Source of the DNA: Paramyrothecium sp. XJ0827
Taxonomy: Eukaryota; Ascomycota; Sordariomycetes; Hypocreales; Stachybotryaceae
Direction of reading: 5' to 3'
Length of the DNA: 64,000 nt
Assembly: GCA_020881915.1 (NCBI GenBank)
Contig: JAJFPB010000001.1
Span: forward strand, 6,076,001-6,140,000
Under the pieces are notes generated by a model that searched no databases, was not told the origin of the DNA, and saw nothing but the letters and a program-made list of their open reading frames with translations. Position numbers and translations under genes: made by a program. Positions 10,717-21,105 of the stretch are shown here, in pieces (positions within the stretch are counted from its first letter, which is position 1; each line of letters opens with the position of its first letter).

Positions 10717-11385
10717 GCCGATGCACCAAGCCAAAAGTCCGAAGGGCACAGAAATGACCATGGAGCCGGCCTCGAGGGGAACAGCCTCGACGTCAAGGGC
10801 AAGGGCAAATCCGTAGTTGGCGCGCAGGCCGTTCGCCGCATCTACGTCAACTGCTCCATCGGAGACGAGCTTAGTGCCGAGGAATTGGCCGCCGAGCGCG
10901 CCGCCGCCGACAAGCCTCCCGAGGAAGACGCCGAGTCCAGCGTTGCGAAGGGCTCATGGTCTGCACCATCGACGCGCCCTCGCCCGCGCGGCTTCGACCG
11001 TTTGCTCCAGTCAGGCTTCACAACCACCGAGATCGCTACACTTCGCACGCAGTTCGCATCTGTCCGCAGCGAGCATTATGCCCCAGGGGAGCCGTTACCC
11101 TCACCTGACACGATGCGCGGACTTGAGGACGCTTGGATCGACTCTAATGCGGGAGAGCTGCCGGCCACAGGCGCAGCCATTGGAGGCTTCAACGAAGACC
11201 TAGATTCCGGCTTGGTAGACATTCTCGTGCGCGGCATGATGATTGGTTTCTTCTTTCCCCTGGGTAGCATCAGCTGGCTGCTGCGTCAGGGTATCTGGAG
11301 CGAGAAATGGCATTTCTTCGTCACTTCGGGCGTCGTATTCAGCGTTTTTGTCGGGTTGATCATCAGCGTCACATCAGAACGGTAA
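10468..11385 (+). CDS. dsc3: DSC E3 ubiquitin ligase complex subunit 3
   Basis: Single exon, 305 aa. Residues 10-70 form a ubiquitin-like fold typical of Dsc3 (LLLTIRFSTSLPDVELDI ... LRLIHQGRLLPD). A run of ten prolines encoded by CCG triplets follows (74-83), then a charged linker, then the conserved Dsc3 block GFDRLLQSGFTTTEIATLR. Two C-terminal transmembrane helices (about 250-270 and 282-301) end the protein. Dsc3 is a membrane subunit of the Golgi/endosomal DSC ubiquitin ligase, which in fission yeast and Aspergillus cleaves SREBP and in yeast degrades orphan membrane proteins. The ATG at 10468 is chosen because conservation begins just after it; the in-frame ATG at 10261 would add 69 residues with no domain character. 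Confidence 0.85.
10686..10715. repeat. CCG trinucleotide tract in DSC3
   Basis: About ten CCG units encode a polyproline run between the ubiquitin-like domain and the linker. Such tracts are prone to length variation among strains. Confidence 0.8.
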
Positions 11386-11799
11386 ACTTGGTTCTTATCA
11401 GAAGGCAACACCGCGTAGGGAGCGGATTGCCAGGTCCTGACTTGTCTCTTGACTGTCATAATTAAATCATTGTACCAATTGGGCGGCTACACGGCGTTTA
11501 GGTGCAAAGGGATAATGAAACGTAGATGACACAGCATTATCCTTGATGGTAATATATTAACCTCTGAAAGGGGGACCAACAATTGTCTCGGAGAATTGTG
11601 ATGCTCATGAAGGTCTAGTAGCAAATGAAGAATACTTTTCTACTTGCACAACAACTAACATGCCCCTTTGAACTCCTCAGCCTGCAATGGTATCGAGGAC
11701 AAGCGCGGATGTATCCCAGAACGCCCAACCAATTTACACAAAGACCACAAAAAATCCAACTGTCTTGACCCGCGCGTATGGCTCTACCTCTATCGCAAA
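11386..11799. other. Convergent 3' UTR region
   Basis: This lies between the DSC3 stop and the MTR4 stop. It is AT-rich, with no open frame of interest. Confidence 0.5.
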
Positions 11800-14700
11800 T
11801 TACAGATACAAGCTCTGTGCAGCGACGATATCCCTGCGAACCTTCTGCAGACTCTCGTCAAACTTGGTCATCAAGTCGCTGTTGCCCATGACCTTGGCTG
11901 CCTGTGCCATTTGGCGGAGCAACTCCTCCAGACGACGGAACAGACGAATCAAAGAGCCTTCGTAGGTGTTCGTCATTTTGCTGCGCCAAGGTTAGCATAT
12001 CGTAGGTTTTAGAACCACATGGTGCTGGAGGGGGTTGAACTTACCAAATCTCAGCAAACGTCTTGCCTTGGGCCCAGCTATGCACCGTCTCCATCAACTC
12101 CCACTTCAAGCTCGTCACGTACTCCTCTTCGTTGACCTCGAGTTTACACTCACGGCTAACCTTGGCGACGATACGAGCCTTGGCCTGGATTTCTCGGTAG
12201 GGCTTTTGGAGCTCCTCTTTGAGCGCCTGCGTCTCGACCTTCTCATCGAAGATGAAGCAGCTGAGGACGGCGGCACAGGTTTCTGGAGTAAGCTCGTTGA
12301 AGAAACGATCGAAGAGCAATTCCGAGAGCAACAGCTCATGGCCTTCGGTGGACGAAATCTCACAAGCCACACGGGCCTTCAGCTGCACAACTTCGGCGTC
12401 GTTGATGAAGCCCAGGCGACGCAGAACTCTCTTTCGTGATTTGAGCTCATCCATTTGCGCAATGCTATGCGCCTTGGCGATGGCTCTCTTCTTCTCCTTC
12501 ACCGCTTCCGTCAGCTCAACCTTCTCATGGTAGTGTTCCCAAAGCGAAGGGAGAGAGGGCGAGAGATGCAGTGGGTTCGCGAGTAGTCGAGACTCGAGAA
12601 CCTCAATCTTGCGGAGGAGTTTCTTGAACGAATCGTCCGTGATTTCCATGTTCTCGAGAGGGTCAAGGAGCGGGACTCCATCAGGAAACCGGCGCTTCAC
12701 TTCGGCCAGCGCCTTGGTCAGCTGATCTTTGTCTGAATCAGCTTTGATACCCTCCTTAGGCATGAACAAACGGATCTGGCTGAATGATTTGATACAGGTC
12801 AGCAGGCAGGGAACGATCATGTAAACAACGTCATTTTCGCCCGCCGACGGCTTCAACCCTGGCGGCATTTCTCTGGAAGGCTGGCCTGGGTTGACAGCTG
12901 CGCTTGAGGTAGAGACGGGAAGCAGGACATCGATGATCTGCGACTCTTGCGGCGGGTAGTCGGGCTCTCCGAGCTTGGGTCCCTTGCGTGCCATGCGGTT
13001 GACAATGACACCCCATCCGAACTCGATTCCATCAGCAGCCGTGGCCGGAGTCTCCTTGGGATCGTATATCTGGACGAGCCGGCCAGGCTGCAGGAAATCG
13101 ATACAGTGAGTGGGGTGCTGGATAACAGCCCGCATGTCTCGTGTGTACTGGTTCAGTTGCTGGCGGATTTGGTAGTAGTCCTTGATTATCGCCTCATCTG
13201 GAATTGCCAGCGCATCTCTCTCATGTTGCAGGGTCATAAGATCCTTCTCCAGGGCAGGAGCGCTAGCAGCGTTCTGGAACTGGTGGAAGCAACGCTCAAG
13301 CATGAACTCTGGCGAAATGGCTTCAATCCGCAGCAGATTAAGAATCATGTTGTAGCCCAGGTAGAACGCAGAGTTGAGTCGATCTTGATTACCCGTGACA
13401 ATTTCTTTGGCTGTTTCAGGTTCGAGCTTGTCATCAATCATCATGATAACGATACCTCGAGCATCGAGACCACGACGACCAGCTCGTCCAGCCATCTGGA
13501 CGTACTCGGAGGACGTCAGAGGTCGCCTCTTCACACCGTCCCACTTTGTAACTTGAGTGAAAACGACGGTCTTGGCAGGCATGTTGAGACCAATTGAGAA
13601 AGTCTCGGTGGCGAAAAGGACTTTGATCAAGGACTCCTGGAACAAAATCTCGATCGTCTCCTTGAGAATTGGGAGCAGACCAGAATGATGCACACCAATG
13701 CCGCGTTCCAGTAGGGGAAGAAGGTTGGCGATCTGCGGTAGCTCCCTGTCCTGCTCCGACAAGCTTTCGATAGCATTATGGAAGACCTTCTTGACCATGG
13801 CTTTCTCGGAATCGTCATTCAAGCTCAGTTGCGAGATTTGGATAGCCATGTTCTCGCACTCTCGCTTGCTGAAATTGAAGACAATGACAGGATTGAAACT
13901 CTTCTTGATCGTCATCCTGATGATCCTGGCCATATCCGAGCCCTCGTCAACACCGCCCTTGCTAGTCTTCTTCTTGCCTCGTCCCTTCATCTTAGCATTG
14001 GGATCCGAGGGGTCTGCGCCTTTCCTGTTTTCAACTTCCTTCATAACATCGTTGAAGTTTTGCTCGTTGAAATTGCCCTTCTCATCCACGACCAGGCTGG
14101 CACCAGTGCCTCCAGCAGGGAAGAAGTAGTTCTGCAGAGGTGTCGGGCGGAAATCTGTGTACACGACGTGGCAAGCCTGGTGGTGAATTTTGGCTATCCA
14201 TTCTGCGAACTGGAAGGCGTTGGGAATGGTCGCAGAAAGGAAGACGTATCGCACCTTGTCGGGCAGCATGATAATGGTCTCCTCCCAAACAACACCTCGC
14301 GTCTTATCTCGCATGTAGTGAATCTCATCAAAAACGACCCAGGCTACCTCGCGCATGATCTCGGAACCGCGGTACAGCATAGAACGCAGAATTTCTGTGG
14401 TCATAACCAGGCAACTGGCAGTAGGGTTGATGGTAACGTCTCCCGTCATCAGGCCTACATCGCCGAAGACAGCCTCAAAATCACGGTACTTTTGGTTGCT
14501 AAGGGCTTTGATGGGACTCGTGTAAATGACTCTCTGGTTGCGCTTCAGACACTGCGCGATGGCGTACTCGGCGACAACCGTTTTGCCAGCACTGGTGTGA
14601 GCAGAGACCAGAACACTCTCATCTCGCTCGATCGACGCGACGGAAAGACTTTGGAAGGGATCCAACTTGAAGCTGTACGTCCTCGCTGGCTCTGCCGGTG

Positions 14701-15157
14701 ACTTGTGTTCGGATAGAGGTACATATTCATAATCGAGATCAGGGGGCAGAGCCACCTGATGCTGAATATTGTGGGAGAGCACCAGCGATGAATCTTGTGG
14801 GACGAACGTCGCAGCGCCGGCTACTTCTCTCGACTCGGCTGTCTGGAAGGTGTCGGTCATGACAGGTCCGGCGCCATCTTCTCGCTTTCGCCGCTTCTTG
14901 TCTTGCTGGCTGGGTGTATCGGACTCCTCGTCCTGACTTTCGGCATCTTGAGGCGTCTCGGTGGCCTCTGCCATACCAACGTCCTCATCTGTTCCGTCAA
15001 CCTTCGCGGTAGCCTCAGCTCCGTTGCCGTTCATAGCCTCGTCCGCTTTTCTTTTCTTGCTCTTGTCCTTGTTCCGGGGCTTCTGGGGGGCGCGCTCGTC
15101 ATCGCTAGCGCTGTCGGGGTCCGCCCTCCCCTCGAAAACATCAAACATGTCGTCCAT
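11800..15157 (-). CDS. mtr4: ATP-dependent RNA helicase Mtr4/Dob1 (exosome cofactor)
   Basis: Model: complement of 11800-11980 joined to 12045-15157, 1097 aa. The 64-nt intron (12044-11981, GTAAGT...GCAG) splits a Cys codon, and the join reads FAEICKMTNTYEGSLIRLF; without it the protein would lose its conserved C-terminal ratchet helices ending AAQSLYL. DExH helicase motifs: Walker A AHTSAGKT (186-193), DEIH (277-280), SAT (308-310), QMAGRAGRRG, then the arch/KOW insertion. The length matches the 1073-aa yeast protein. The start MDDMFDVFEG is typical. Mtr4 unwinds RNA for the nuclear exosome alone and in TRAMP, in rRNA processing and nuclear RNA surveillance. It is divergent from COX8 with a 577-bp gap. 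This is one of the safest calls in the window. Confidence 0.96.
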
Positions 15158-15734
15158 CTTGCAAACGCAGCGCGGCGCGCAGGGCTCGAAGACGAGGCGG
15201 TACTACGCCAGGCGCAGTTGTGCTAAATGCACGTAAATGCTTTTAGATCAAGTCGCAAATTTTGCGTCAGGTTGATGCAAAAGAAGAGAGTAAATTTGCA
15301 ACGATTTCGCCGTCAGATCATCGGTGCAACAAAGGGGTTCCCTCTGATGCCGTGTCAGAAATGCGTAGTTCTGGGACGGATGGTTGGCCTGCGCTGCAGG
15401 AAAAGTACCAAGATTTTGGACTGAATTCAAGGTGGGCTGGGTGGCAGAAAAAAGTTACAGCTCCAATCAAAAGCGGTGAGGTGCGCCGATGCCAAGGTCC
15501 ACCTGTTAATCCCGACATCACTTTGGACGCAGCTTTGGTCACATGCCTTGGCACGTGACGTAGATTTCCAGGCTCGGCGCAACCTCAGACCATTCTGCTC
15601 AAACGAGAATCATCGCGACCCTCACATACCAAGCTCCCAACCTGTCCCGTATCCCACTCCACTCCACGGATTCAAGGTACGGGAATACCTCTTGAGCTTC
15701 TCAAGAATAACATCGAGCTAATTGACCCTTCCAG
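15158..15734. promoter_or_regulatory. Shared promoter of mtr4 and COX8, with a CACGTG site
   Basis: The 577 bp separate two divergent housekeeping genes. GGCACGTGAC (CACGTG at 15552-15557) matches a bHLH E-box of the Cbf1 type. At the right edge, 15677-15734 looks like an intron (GTACGG...TTCCAG with GCTAATT as possible branch site) ending directly before the COX8 ATG, so the COX8 leader may be spliced. Confidence 0.5.
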
Positions 15735-16037
15735 ATGCTCACCCAAGCCGCCACCCGCACCACGACCACGCTGGTTGCCCGCCGAGGCTTCCATGCTACC
15801 CGCGCTCGCCTGTCTTCGCCCTACCACTACCCCGAGGGCCCATACACCAACATTCCCTTCAACCCCCGCAAGAAGGGCTTCGCTTTCAAGTTCTTCGCCT
15901 TTGTCTTCACTGGCTTCTTTACTCCCTTCGGCATTGCTGGTGCGTCCTTTACGAATAAAGCCTCCTTCCGCTTTGCATCTCGCTCATAATACTAACTCAT
16001 GACTCCAGCCTGGCAATTGAACAAGCCCAAGGCCTAA
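15735..16037 (+). CDS. cox8: Cytochrome c oxidase subunit Cox8 (mammalian COX7C-like)
   Basis: Model: 15735-15939 joined to 16009-16037, 77 aa. The 69-nt intron has donor GTGCGT, branch ACTAAC and acceptor CCAG; the joined end reads FGIAAWQLNKPKA. The N-terminus (MLTQAATRTTTTLVARRGFHATRARLSS, basic and hydroxylated) is a mitochondrial presequence. The mature part has the family signature YHYPEGPYTNIPFNPRKKGFA followed by one transmembrane helix (FKFFAFVFTGFFTPFGIA). The protein is a small single-span subunit of respiratory complex IV in the inner mitochondrial membrane. A probable 5' UTR intron ends exactly at the ATG. Confidence 0.92.
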
Positions 16038-16366
16038 GCTCATCGACGAGTTGAAGTCTTGCCGACGCAATGGGTTGATGTGGTGTTAGAAACATTGGCT
16101 GGTCGATCGAGAACGTGTACATAGCGTGGATAGATAGCAGCACGGTCACTCCGGACACTGAAAGCAATGTTCCATTTGTCTTTGACGATTCCTCACAATC
16201 ATGCTTCGACCTAGCAACGTTTGCCATGCTTCTGAGAGTCTAATGCAAACCACGACGACGCAGACCGGCCCGGTGACTACGAAGCAGAGGAATGTGCCCT
16301 CAAAGAAATAGGTATTTTGTACAACGAGGTATAATGCTATGGTACAGTGTACATGTTACAAATATG
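16038..16366. other. Convergent 3' UTR region
   Basis: Between the COX8 and PPR stops; no gene seen. Confidence 0.5.
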
Positions 16367-18190
16367 TTATAGTCTAGAGCCATCCTTTTTCTTCCTCTGA
16401 TACGACGGACCATCCCACTTGCCCCAAGGAGACTTTAGATCTCTGTCATGTACAATGGTATCCAATAAATCATGCATGAATGATTGGCGCTCAGGCGGGA
16501 TGTCCCAACGCTGAGCCATCGAATCAAATGTCCGAATGACCTCCTCGGTCGAGCGACATTTCTTCACCGCCCTCAATGCCCAGATGACCAGCCATCGATC
16601 TATCCGAAACCCTCTGGCGTTGTCATCGCGCGCGTTGTATAGTGCTTCCAAGACATTGACGAGCCGTTTCTCACTCCACTCTGAGCCTGCATAGCCGCCG
16701 TGGGTGTAGAATCCCTTCAGAAGAGCCAGAAAGATGGTGGGATGGATAGGTATTTTGAGAATTTTCATCTCGTCCAGGAACTGGGCCACCTTCTTCAGGT
16801 CTCCGACTCTGACCGCGTAGTGCTCAACAAGGAGCTGATAGGTATGAAGGTCCGGTACGAGTTGGACACCTAATTGCAGACTTTGCTTCAGCGGCGGGTA
16901 TTGTCGGCTGACCTTCGAAAACATCAACAGCACTTTCGTGACGACTTTGTTCATCATGTAGTCCCTGGCAGGTATTTCCATCGCCAGTGCGTGTCCGTTC
17001 TTCATGCGCTCGTAGGTCTCCACAGCAGAAGCCTCTTCGCCACATCTGAGGAGTCCAGAGATGACACAGTTGAGCACGACAGTGTCAATCATCTCGCCAG
17101 CATTGACCATATCAGCGTAGGCTGCGCGTATGCCACTCGAATCCAGCTTCAGACCGAAGAAATGGATAAGGCTAACATGATGAAACCGATTGAATTCCAT
17201 GCCCCGATTCTCCATTTCCTTGTATATCATCTCAGCCAGTGTGAAATTCCCTGACTTGGTGGCAACGTCAAATAATATGTTGAAGGTCACTTCGTTTCCC
17301 TGGACGTGGGCATCCTTCTCCATCTCCTTCCACAGGCGCAAGCCGGACTCCATCTCTCGCGTAGTTGCTTGAGCCACGTACTTTGTTGCGAAGGCCAGGC
17401 CGTAATTCCATTGAGACCGTCCAAGTGTGAGTCCGGCATTCTTCACATCGGACACCAGGGCAAAGTACCGCAGCATGGAATCCGTGCTTCGTTTCCGCGG
17501 CGTGCCCATGATCTTGAGAAATCTGCTTCGCCATTGGCCCGTAAGATGCAGCATTCGAGGTTCGGGTAGCTGGATGTAGAGTTTGTAGATGGATTCGAGT
17601 TGGACGCTGCTGGGACGCCGCAACCTCTGGCCCACAGCAGAGTACAATCTGACCAAGAGCTGCTGCAGCTCATCCTTGAGATTTGGTGTCTCATCTCGTG
17701 ATGGATATTCTAAGTCCGACTTTTTATCAGAGACTCGTAATGTTGGTCCATCGGATTGAGCGTAGCCGCTTCGATATGGGTCTCTGTAGAATTCGAGATG
17801 CTCTTGAACGGTTCCTTCATTTCCACGGGAGACAAAAGAGAGAAGCTTGTGTTTGTCTTGCGATTGCGAAGGGCCTGGCGGCGAAGAGGGATTGGTTTTG
17901 GCGTTGACAATCAATGCCGCTGTCGCCGTGCTGTAGGCGTGCGTAACGTCTCGACGCTGAGGTATGCGAGCGGCGCGAGCGGGTTCGGGGGCGGTGGAAA
18001 ATGTCGACCAGATCCAGAGGGAGCTGCGAGAGCAGAAGAAGGACTTTCCCGGTCGGCTCTTAGTCGACTCCGTTCGTGCATCCCGAGCCGTGCAAAAGCT
18101 TCTTGAAGGAGTTGATCCGAGGCGGGTCGACGGTCGTTTGGGGAGCACCGCACCGCAGACGGAATCGCCCAATCGACTAGAGGTTTTCAT
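16367..18190 (-). CDS. Mitochondrial pentatricopeptide-repeat protein
   Basis: Single exon, 607 aa from the ATG at 18190 (618 aa from an in-frame ATG at 18223). The lower start is preferred because it opens a presequence rich in Arg/Ser (MKTSSRLGD ... RSFCTARDARTES). Helical-pair repeats of about 35 residues follow. In 618-aa numbering the clearest are 311-345 (EVTFNILFDVATKSGNF...), 346-380 and 381-415 (VVLNCVISGLLRCGEEA...), with further copies near YQLLVEHYAVRVGDLKKV. Such proteins bind specific mitochondrial transcripts for processing, stability or translation; the target here cannot be read. The divergent partner is a mitoribosomal protein, which fits a role in mitochondrial gene expression. 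I do not equate it with a named yeast or Neurospora PPR protein. Confidence 0.85.
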   Translation of the reverse strand: MKTSSRLGDSVCGAVLPKRPSTRLGSTPSRSFCTARDARTESTKSRPGKSFFCSRSSLWIWSTFSTAPEPARAARIPQRRDVTHAYSTATAALIVNAKTNPSSPPGPSQSQDKHKLLSFVSRGNEGTVQEHLEFYRDPYRSGYAQSDGPTLRVSDKKSDLEYPSRDETPNLKDELQQLLVRLYSAVGQRLRRPSSVQLESIYKLYIQLPEPRMLHLTGQWRSRFLKIMGTPRKRSTDSMLRYFALVSDVKNAGLTLGRSQWNYGLAFATKYVAQATTREMESGLRLWKEMEKDAHVQGNEVTFNILFDVATKSGNFTLAEMIYKEMENRGMEFNRFHHVSLIHFFGLKLDSSGIRAAYADMVNAGEMIDTVVLNCVISGLLRCGEEASAVETYERMKNGHALAMEIPARDYMMNKVVTKVLLMFSKVSRQYPPLKQSLQLGVQLVPDLHTYQLLVEHYAVRVGDLKKVAQFLDEMKILKIPIHPTIFLALLKGFYTHGGYAGSEWSEKRLVNVLEALYNARDDNARGFRIDRWLVIWALRAVKKCRSTEEVIRTFDSMAQRWDIPPERQSFMHDLLDTIVHDRDLKSPWGKWDGPSYQRKKKDGSRL

Positions 18191-18660
18191 GGGCTCCTCC
18201 TCATCCTGCCGTAGCGTTCGCAACGAGTGGCCAGCGCTACAACTTGGGCATGTAGAGCTTTACAGCGTCGTGATATGCCACTCTGGAAAAATTGAGGACG
18301 CTCGGATTTGGGGTGACGGAATTTAAAGGTACAGAGACTTCCTAATTAGTACAGCGCGAAGCAAGGTACCGGACCTGGTAGGGGGAGATAAATTTTGGGG
18401 TCGGTACAAATTGCCCGCTACACTACGGTAAAGCTCCTCCCATTCTGCCGCCACGCGCTGCAGCCGCGCCCCGGCCATACGATTCCCCGACGTCCCCAAA
18501 ATTTCCCCAGTGCGACCATCCTTGTGTAGAATCGTAAAGCAGCGTCGTGCACCGCCGACGAGACGAATTGATCCATAACGGCTTCCGACATACGAGCCAA
18601 ACGCAGAGCAGAGCTTCACAATCGAACGGGCTTGGTTTGACACGAGGCAACACTGAGGCC
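18191..18660. promoter_or_regulatory. Shared promoter of PPR and mS23 genes
   Basis: About 470 bp separate two divergent genes, both for mitochondrial gene expression. GCAAGGTACC near 18362 belongs to the intergenic word family. No clear TATA box. Confidence 0.5.
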
Positions 18661-19465
18661 ATGGGCGGGCGACAGATACGGCCCGCACGGGTCTTCAAGT
18701 CCGTCTCGCAGCAACTACAACACCAAATTTTCAAGAACTCTCAAGTCGCCGTGCCGCCATGGTACCAGGTCATGCACGAGGTGCCCCCGACCGACACAAT
18801 TATCCGAACCGTTCCACCGAGGCATCGTATGCCGGGACCTAAGGCGCCCAAGAAACCGAAGAAGCTGTATCGCCCTCAGGTCATCAAATATGAAGAGGAT
18901 GCCCTCCGAACGACATTCTTCAAAGACCACCCATGGGAGCTGGCGAGACCGCGAGTCATCCTGGAGTCTGACGGCAAGGACTATCAGTACCTGGATTGGA
19001 GTAAGGGCTTGCGACAACCTGGCATGGCCCTAAGTGGTGAAAGGTAAGCCGATGACGGGCACGTGCTGTTTTGGAGCTTCGGAAATGCTAATCCTGCACA
19101 ACAGTGTCGTCCAGCGCCAGATGTGGCTCATGCACAATGAGAAGATGTCGAAGAACAAAGCATACGACGCCGCACGCCGCGAATTCTATCGCCTGCGCCA
19201 GGCTGAAGAGATCGAGAAAAGAGTCGCGGTCGAGGAGGCCCAATATGTGGGTGCGTACTTCGGCAAGACGAGGTTGGACGTTAGCATGCAGCTCGAGGAC
19301 CGGGAGTACGAGAACTGGAAGATCTGGGCCGGCAAGGAGGCAGCCGCGCGTGAAGCGCTTGAGAACGAAGTTGTCGACAGCTACGATGCGGATGAAGATG
19401 CTTCTTCGGACGCCCTGGAGGACGCGGTGGCTGGGGCTCTGCAACCAGTGGCGGCCACCCAATAG
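18661..19465 (+). CDS. rsm25: Mitochondrial small-subunit ribosomal protein mS23 (Rsm25)
   Basis: Model: 18661-19043 joined to 19105-19465, 247 aa. The 61-nt intron has donor GTAAGC, a GCTAATC branch site and acceptor ACAG; the join reads [17 protein letters not shown]. The N-terminus [18 protein letters not shown] ... [13 protein letters not shown] is the typical start of fungal mS23, followed by the basic [21 protein letters not shown] segment. Exon 2 holds a long charged helix ([20 protein letters not shown]) and an acidic, alanine-rich tail. The protein sits in the mitochondrial 37S subunit. The first ATG of the conserved block was chosen; an ATG at 18547 would add 38 residues without similarity. 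It ends 106 bp from the convergent ALG14 gene. Confidence 0.92.
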
Positions 19466-19571
19466 ACAGAATGGCTCTCGTTATGAAAATGAGGGCAGTT
19501 CCTTGTGTATACACCTGTATAATACTTGTACCAAGCAAGACTTGTGTGTTTTAGAGGGATGGATACTGGGG

Positions 19572-20416
19572 CTAGATGTCGCCTCGTCTTGTGTTGAAAA
19601 CCATTTCCCCAGCATTTCTGACTCCATACTTTGTTGCCACCCCTTGATGCTGAACGAGGAAAACATCGGCAATTCCTGTATAGTGAAGCAGCTTCCCGGT
19701 CAGACTGAGTGATGAGATCCTTGCCCAGGACTCGATGTACACAAACTTCATGTCGTTTTCTGGTACAATATAGAGGATCTTCAGGGCATGGGCAGCCAAG
19801 GCCACGAAGAAGCCCGTTGCCGGCCCGTTGGAGAAAATCAAACGCGGGAAGCGCCGCGGTGTGCGAGCCCCAGTCTGCGGAGGGGACAGTATGACGGGGA
19901 AGATGTCGAGAATGCTCAGGAAGGCAGTGGCGGGAGTAGTCCAAAGCGCTTGGTGTACACGGCGGGCCCGTGTGACGGTGCGCACGTCGTACGTGCCAGG
20001 AGAGAGCCTGGATGCATCGCACAAGCGGCTCAAGGACTCCTCATAGTCCCGCAGGTGGTTGAGGGACATGTTGTCGCCGCTGGAGATGAGGTAGCGACGG
20101 TGGCAGTTGGCAAAGTCGCAGAAGCCGTCGTCCATCATCATGAGCATCTCCTTTGTGTGGCCGCCGGAGCCGAGCACGAATAGGTTGTACTCGTGCGAAT
20201 CCTTGTTGATACTCCGCGAGCCGGGCTGAGAGATTCTCGACCATTTGCAAGACCTACGGCTCTGCGTGATCTGTACATGGCGGATCTAAAAACGCATTAG
20301 AACCTGTTCAACGCCCATGTTTTCTCTTTGCTTCGTACCGTGAGAAAGATGAGCAAAGCGATGCCCGCAAGAAGACACGTTTGCAGTAGCGTTGTCCAGA
20401 ACTTCGCTTGAGCCAT
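19572..20416 (-). CDS. alg14: UDP-GlcNAc transferase membrane subunit Alg14
   Basis: Model: complement of 19572-20285 joined to 20339-20416, 263 aa. The 53-nt intron (20338-20286) has donor GTACGA and acceptor TTTTTAG. Exon 1 encodes only MAQAKFWTTLLQTCLLAGIALLIFLT, the N-terminal ER membrane anchor. Exon 2 carries the hallmark LFVLGSGGHTKEM, a Rossmann-like GT28 N-terminal fold (RLIFSNGPATGFFVALAAHAL, KFVYIESWARI), and the conserved end FLVQHQGVATKYG. Alg14 anchors the catalytic Alg13 at the cytosolic face of the ER; together they add the second GlcNAc of the dolichol-linked oligosaccharide. The short first exon is easily missed: without it the ORF would start at the glycine-rich loop and lack the anchor. 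The join is my inference from frame and hydrophobicity. Confidence 0.9.
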
Positions 20417-21105
20417 TATGCTCAGCAGCAATCGCGAAAATCGCGAGCAAGAGGGTGAGGTCTGCTGCAAGCCGACTATTTTTCACGGCGAATGAGGACC
20501 ATTCAACTAACTTGACGTAGGAACGGTTCGGAAGCGTGTCAGTGAGGCGCAAGCAATCATAGGGTCACTGGATGAATTTGACAATTGGCGATTGCGATAT
20601 CCTCCTCTCAGCCTGCTCTCAAGAGAACATGTTGCTTTTGGAATAAACCCGACGGCCCAAATTAAATCCAAGAGCGCAACGAACTGATGGTAAGTGATCG
20701 CGAAGTCAAGTTGGGCTGGAGTTGAGTCTGGCGTGAACCCGAGGTGTAGGGTATGCAAGGAAGGTGGCTTTGGCCGGCCTGAAGGGTTCCACAGGGATCT
20801 TACTAACAAACTATGGAAACTTCGAACAATCATATACAGAATCATATACAGATTTACACCACAAGGAGTTTCCGAGCCCGTGAATTGTACAGCTCTCTTT
20901 CACGCTGCATTCGCTCGAACACAACATTGTGTATGTAGAGTCTGGATCTTTTCCTCCTTTTTGAAACTTGCGGGGATGGAAAGTGAGTCACAAAGATGTG
21001 TTTGCCAGTGACACCTCACCGGGTAATACAATAGAGGATGCTTGAGCTCGCAGAGAAACATGCCATTCAGCTTTGTCAGGTACTATCAATTGGACACAGA
21101 ATCAC
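20417..21105. other. Intergenic, no gene seen
   Basis: Upstream of ALG14 and downstream of the NRPS-like gene. Short ORFs on both strands have no recognisable features. Confidence 0.5.

Noticed and set aside
10449..10841. 130-aa minus-strand ORF with polyglycine
   Set aside because: This is the reverse reading of the CCG tract and ubiquitin-like domain of DSC3.
12947..14701. Long plus-strand ORFs (216 and 307 aa) inside MTR4
   Set aside because: They are antisense shadows of a highly conserved helicase; their translations show no family motif.
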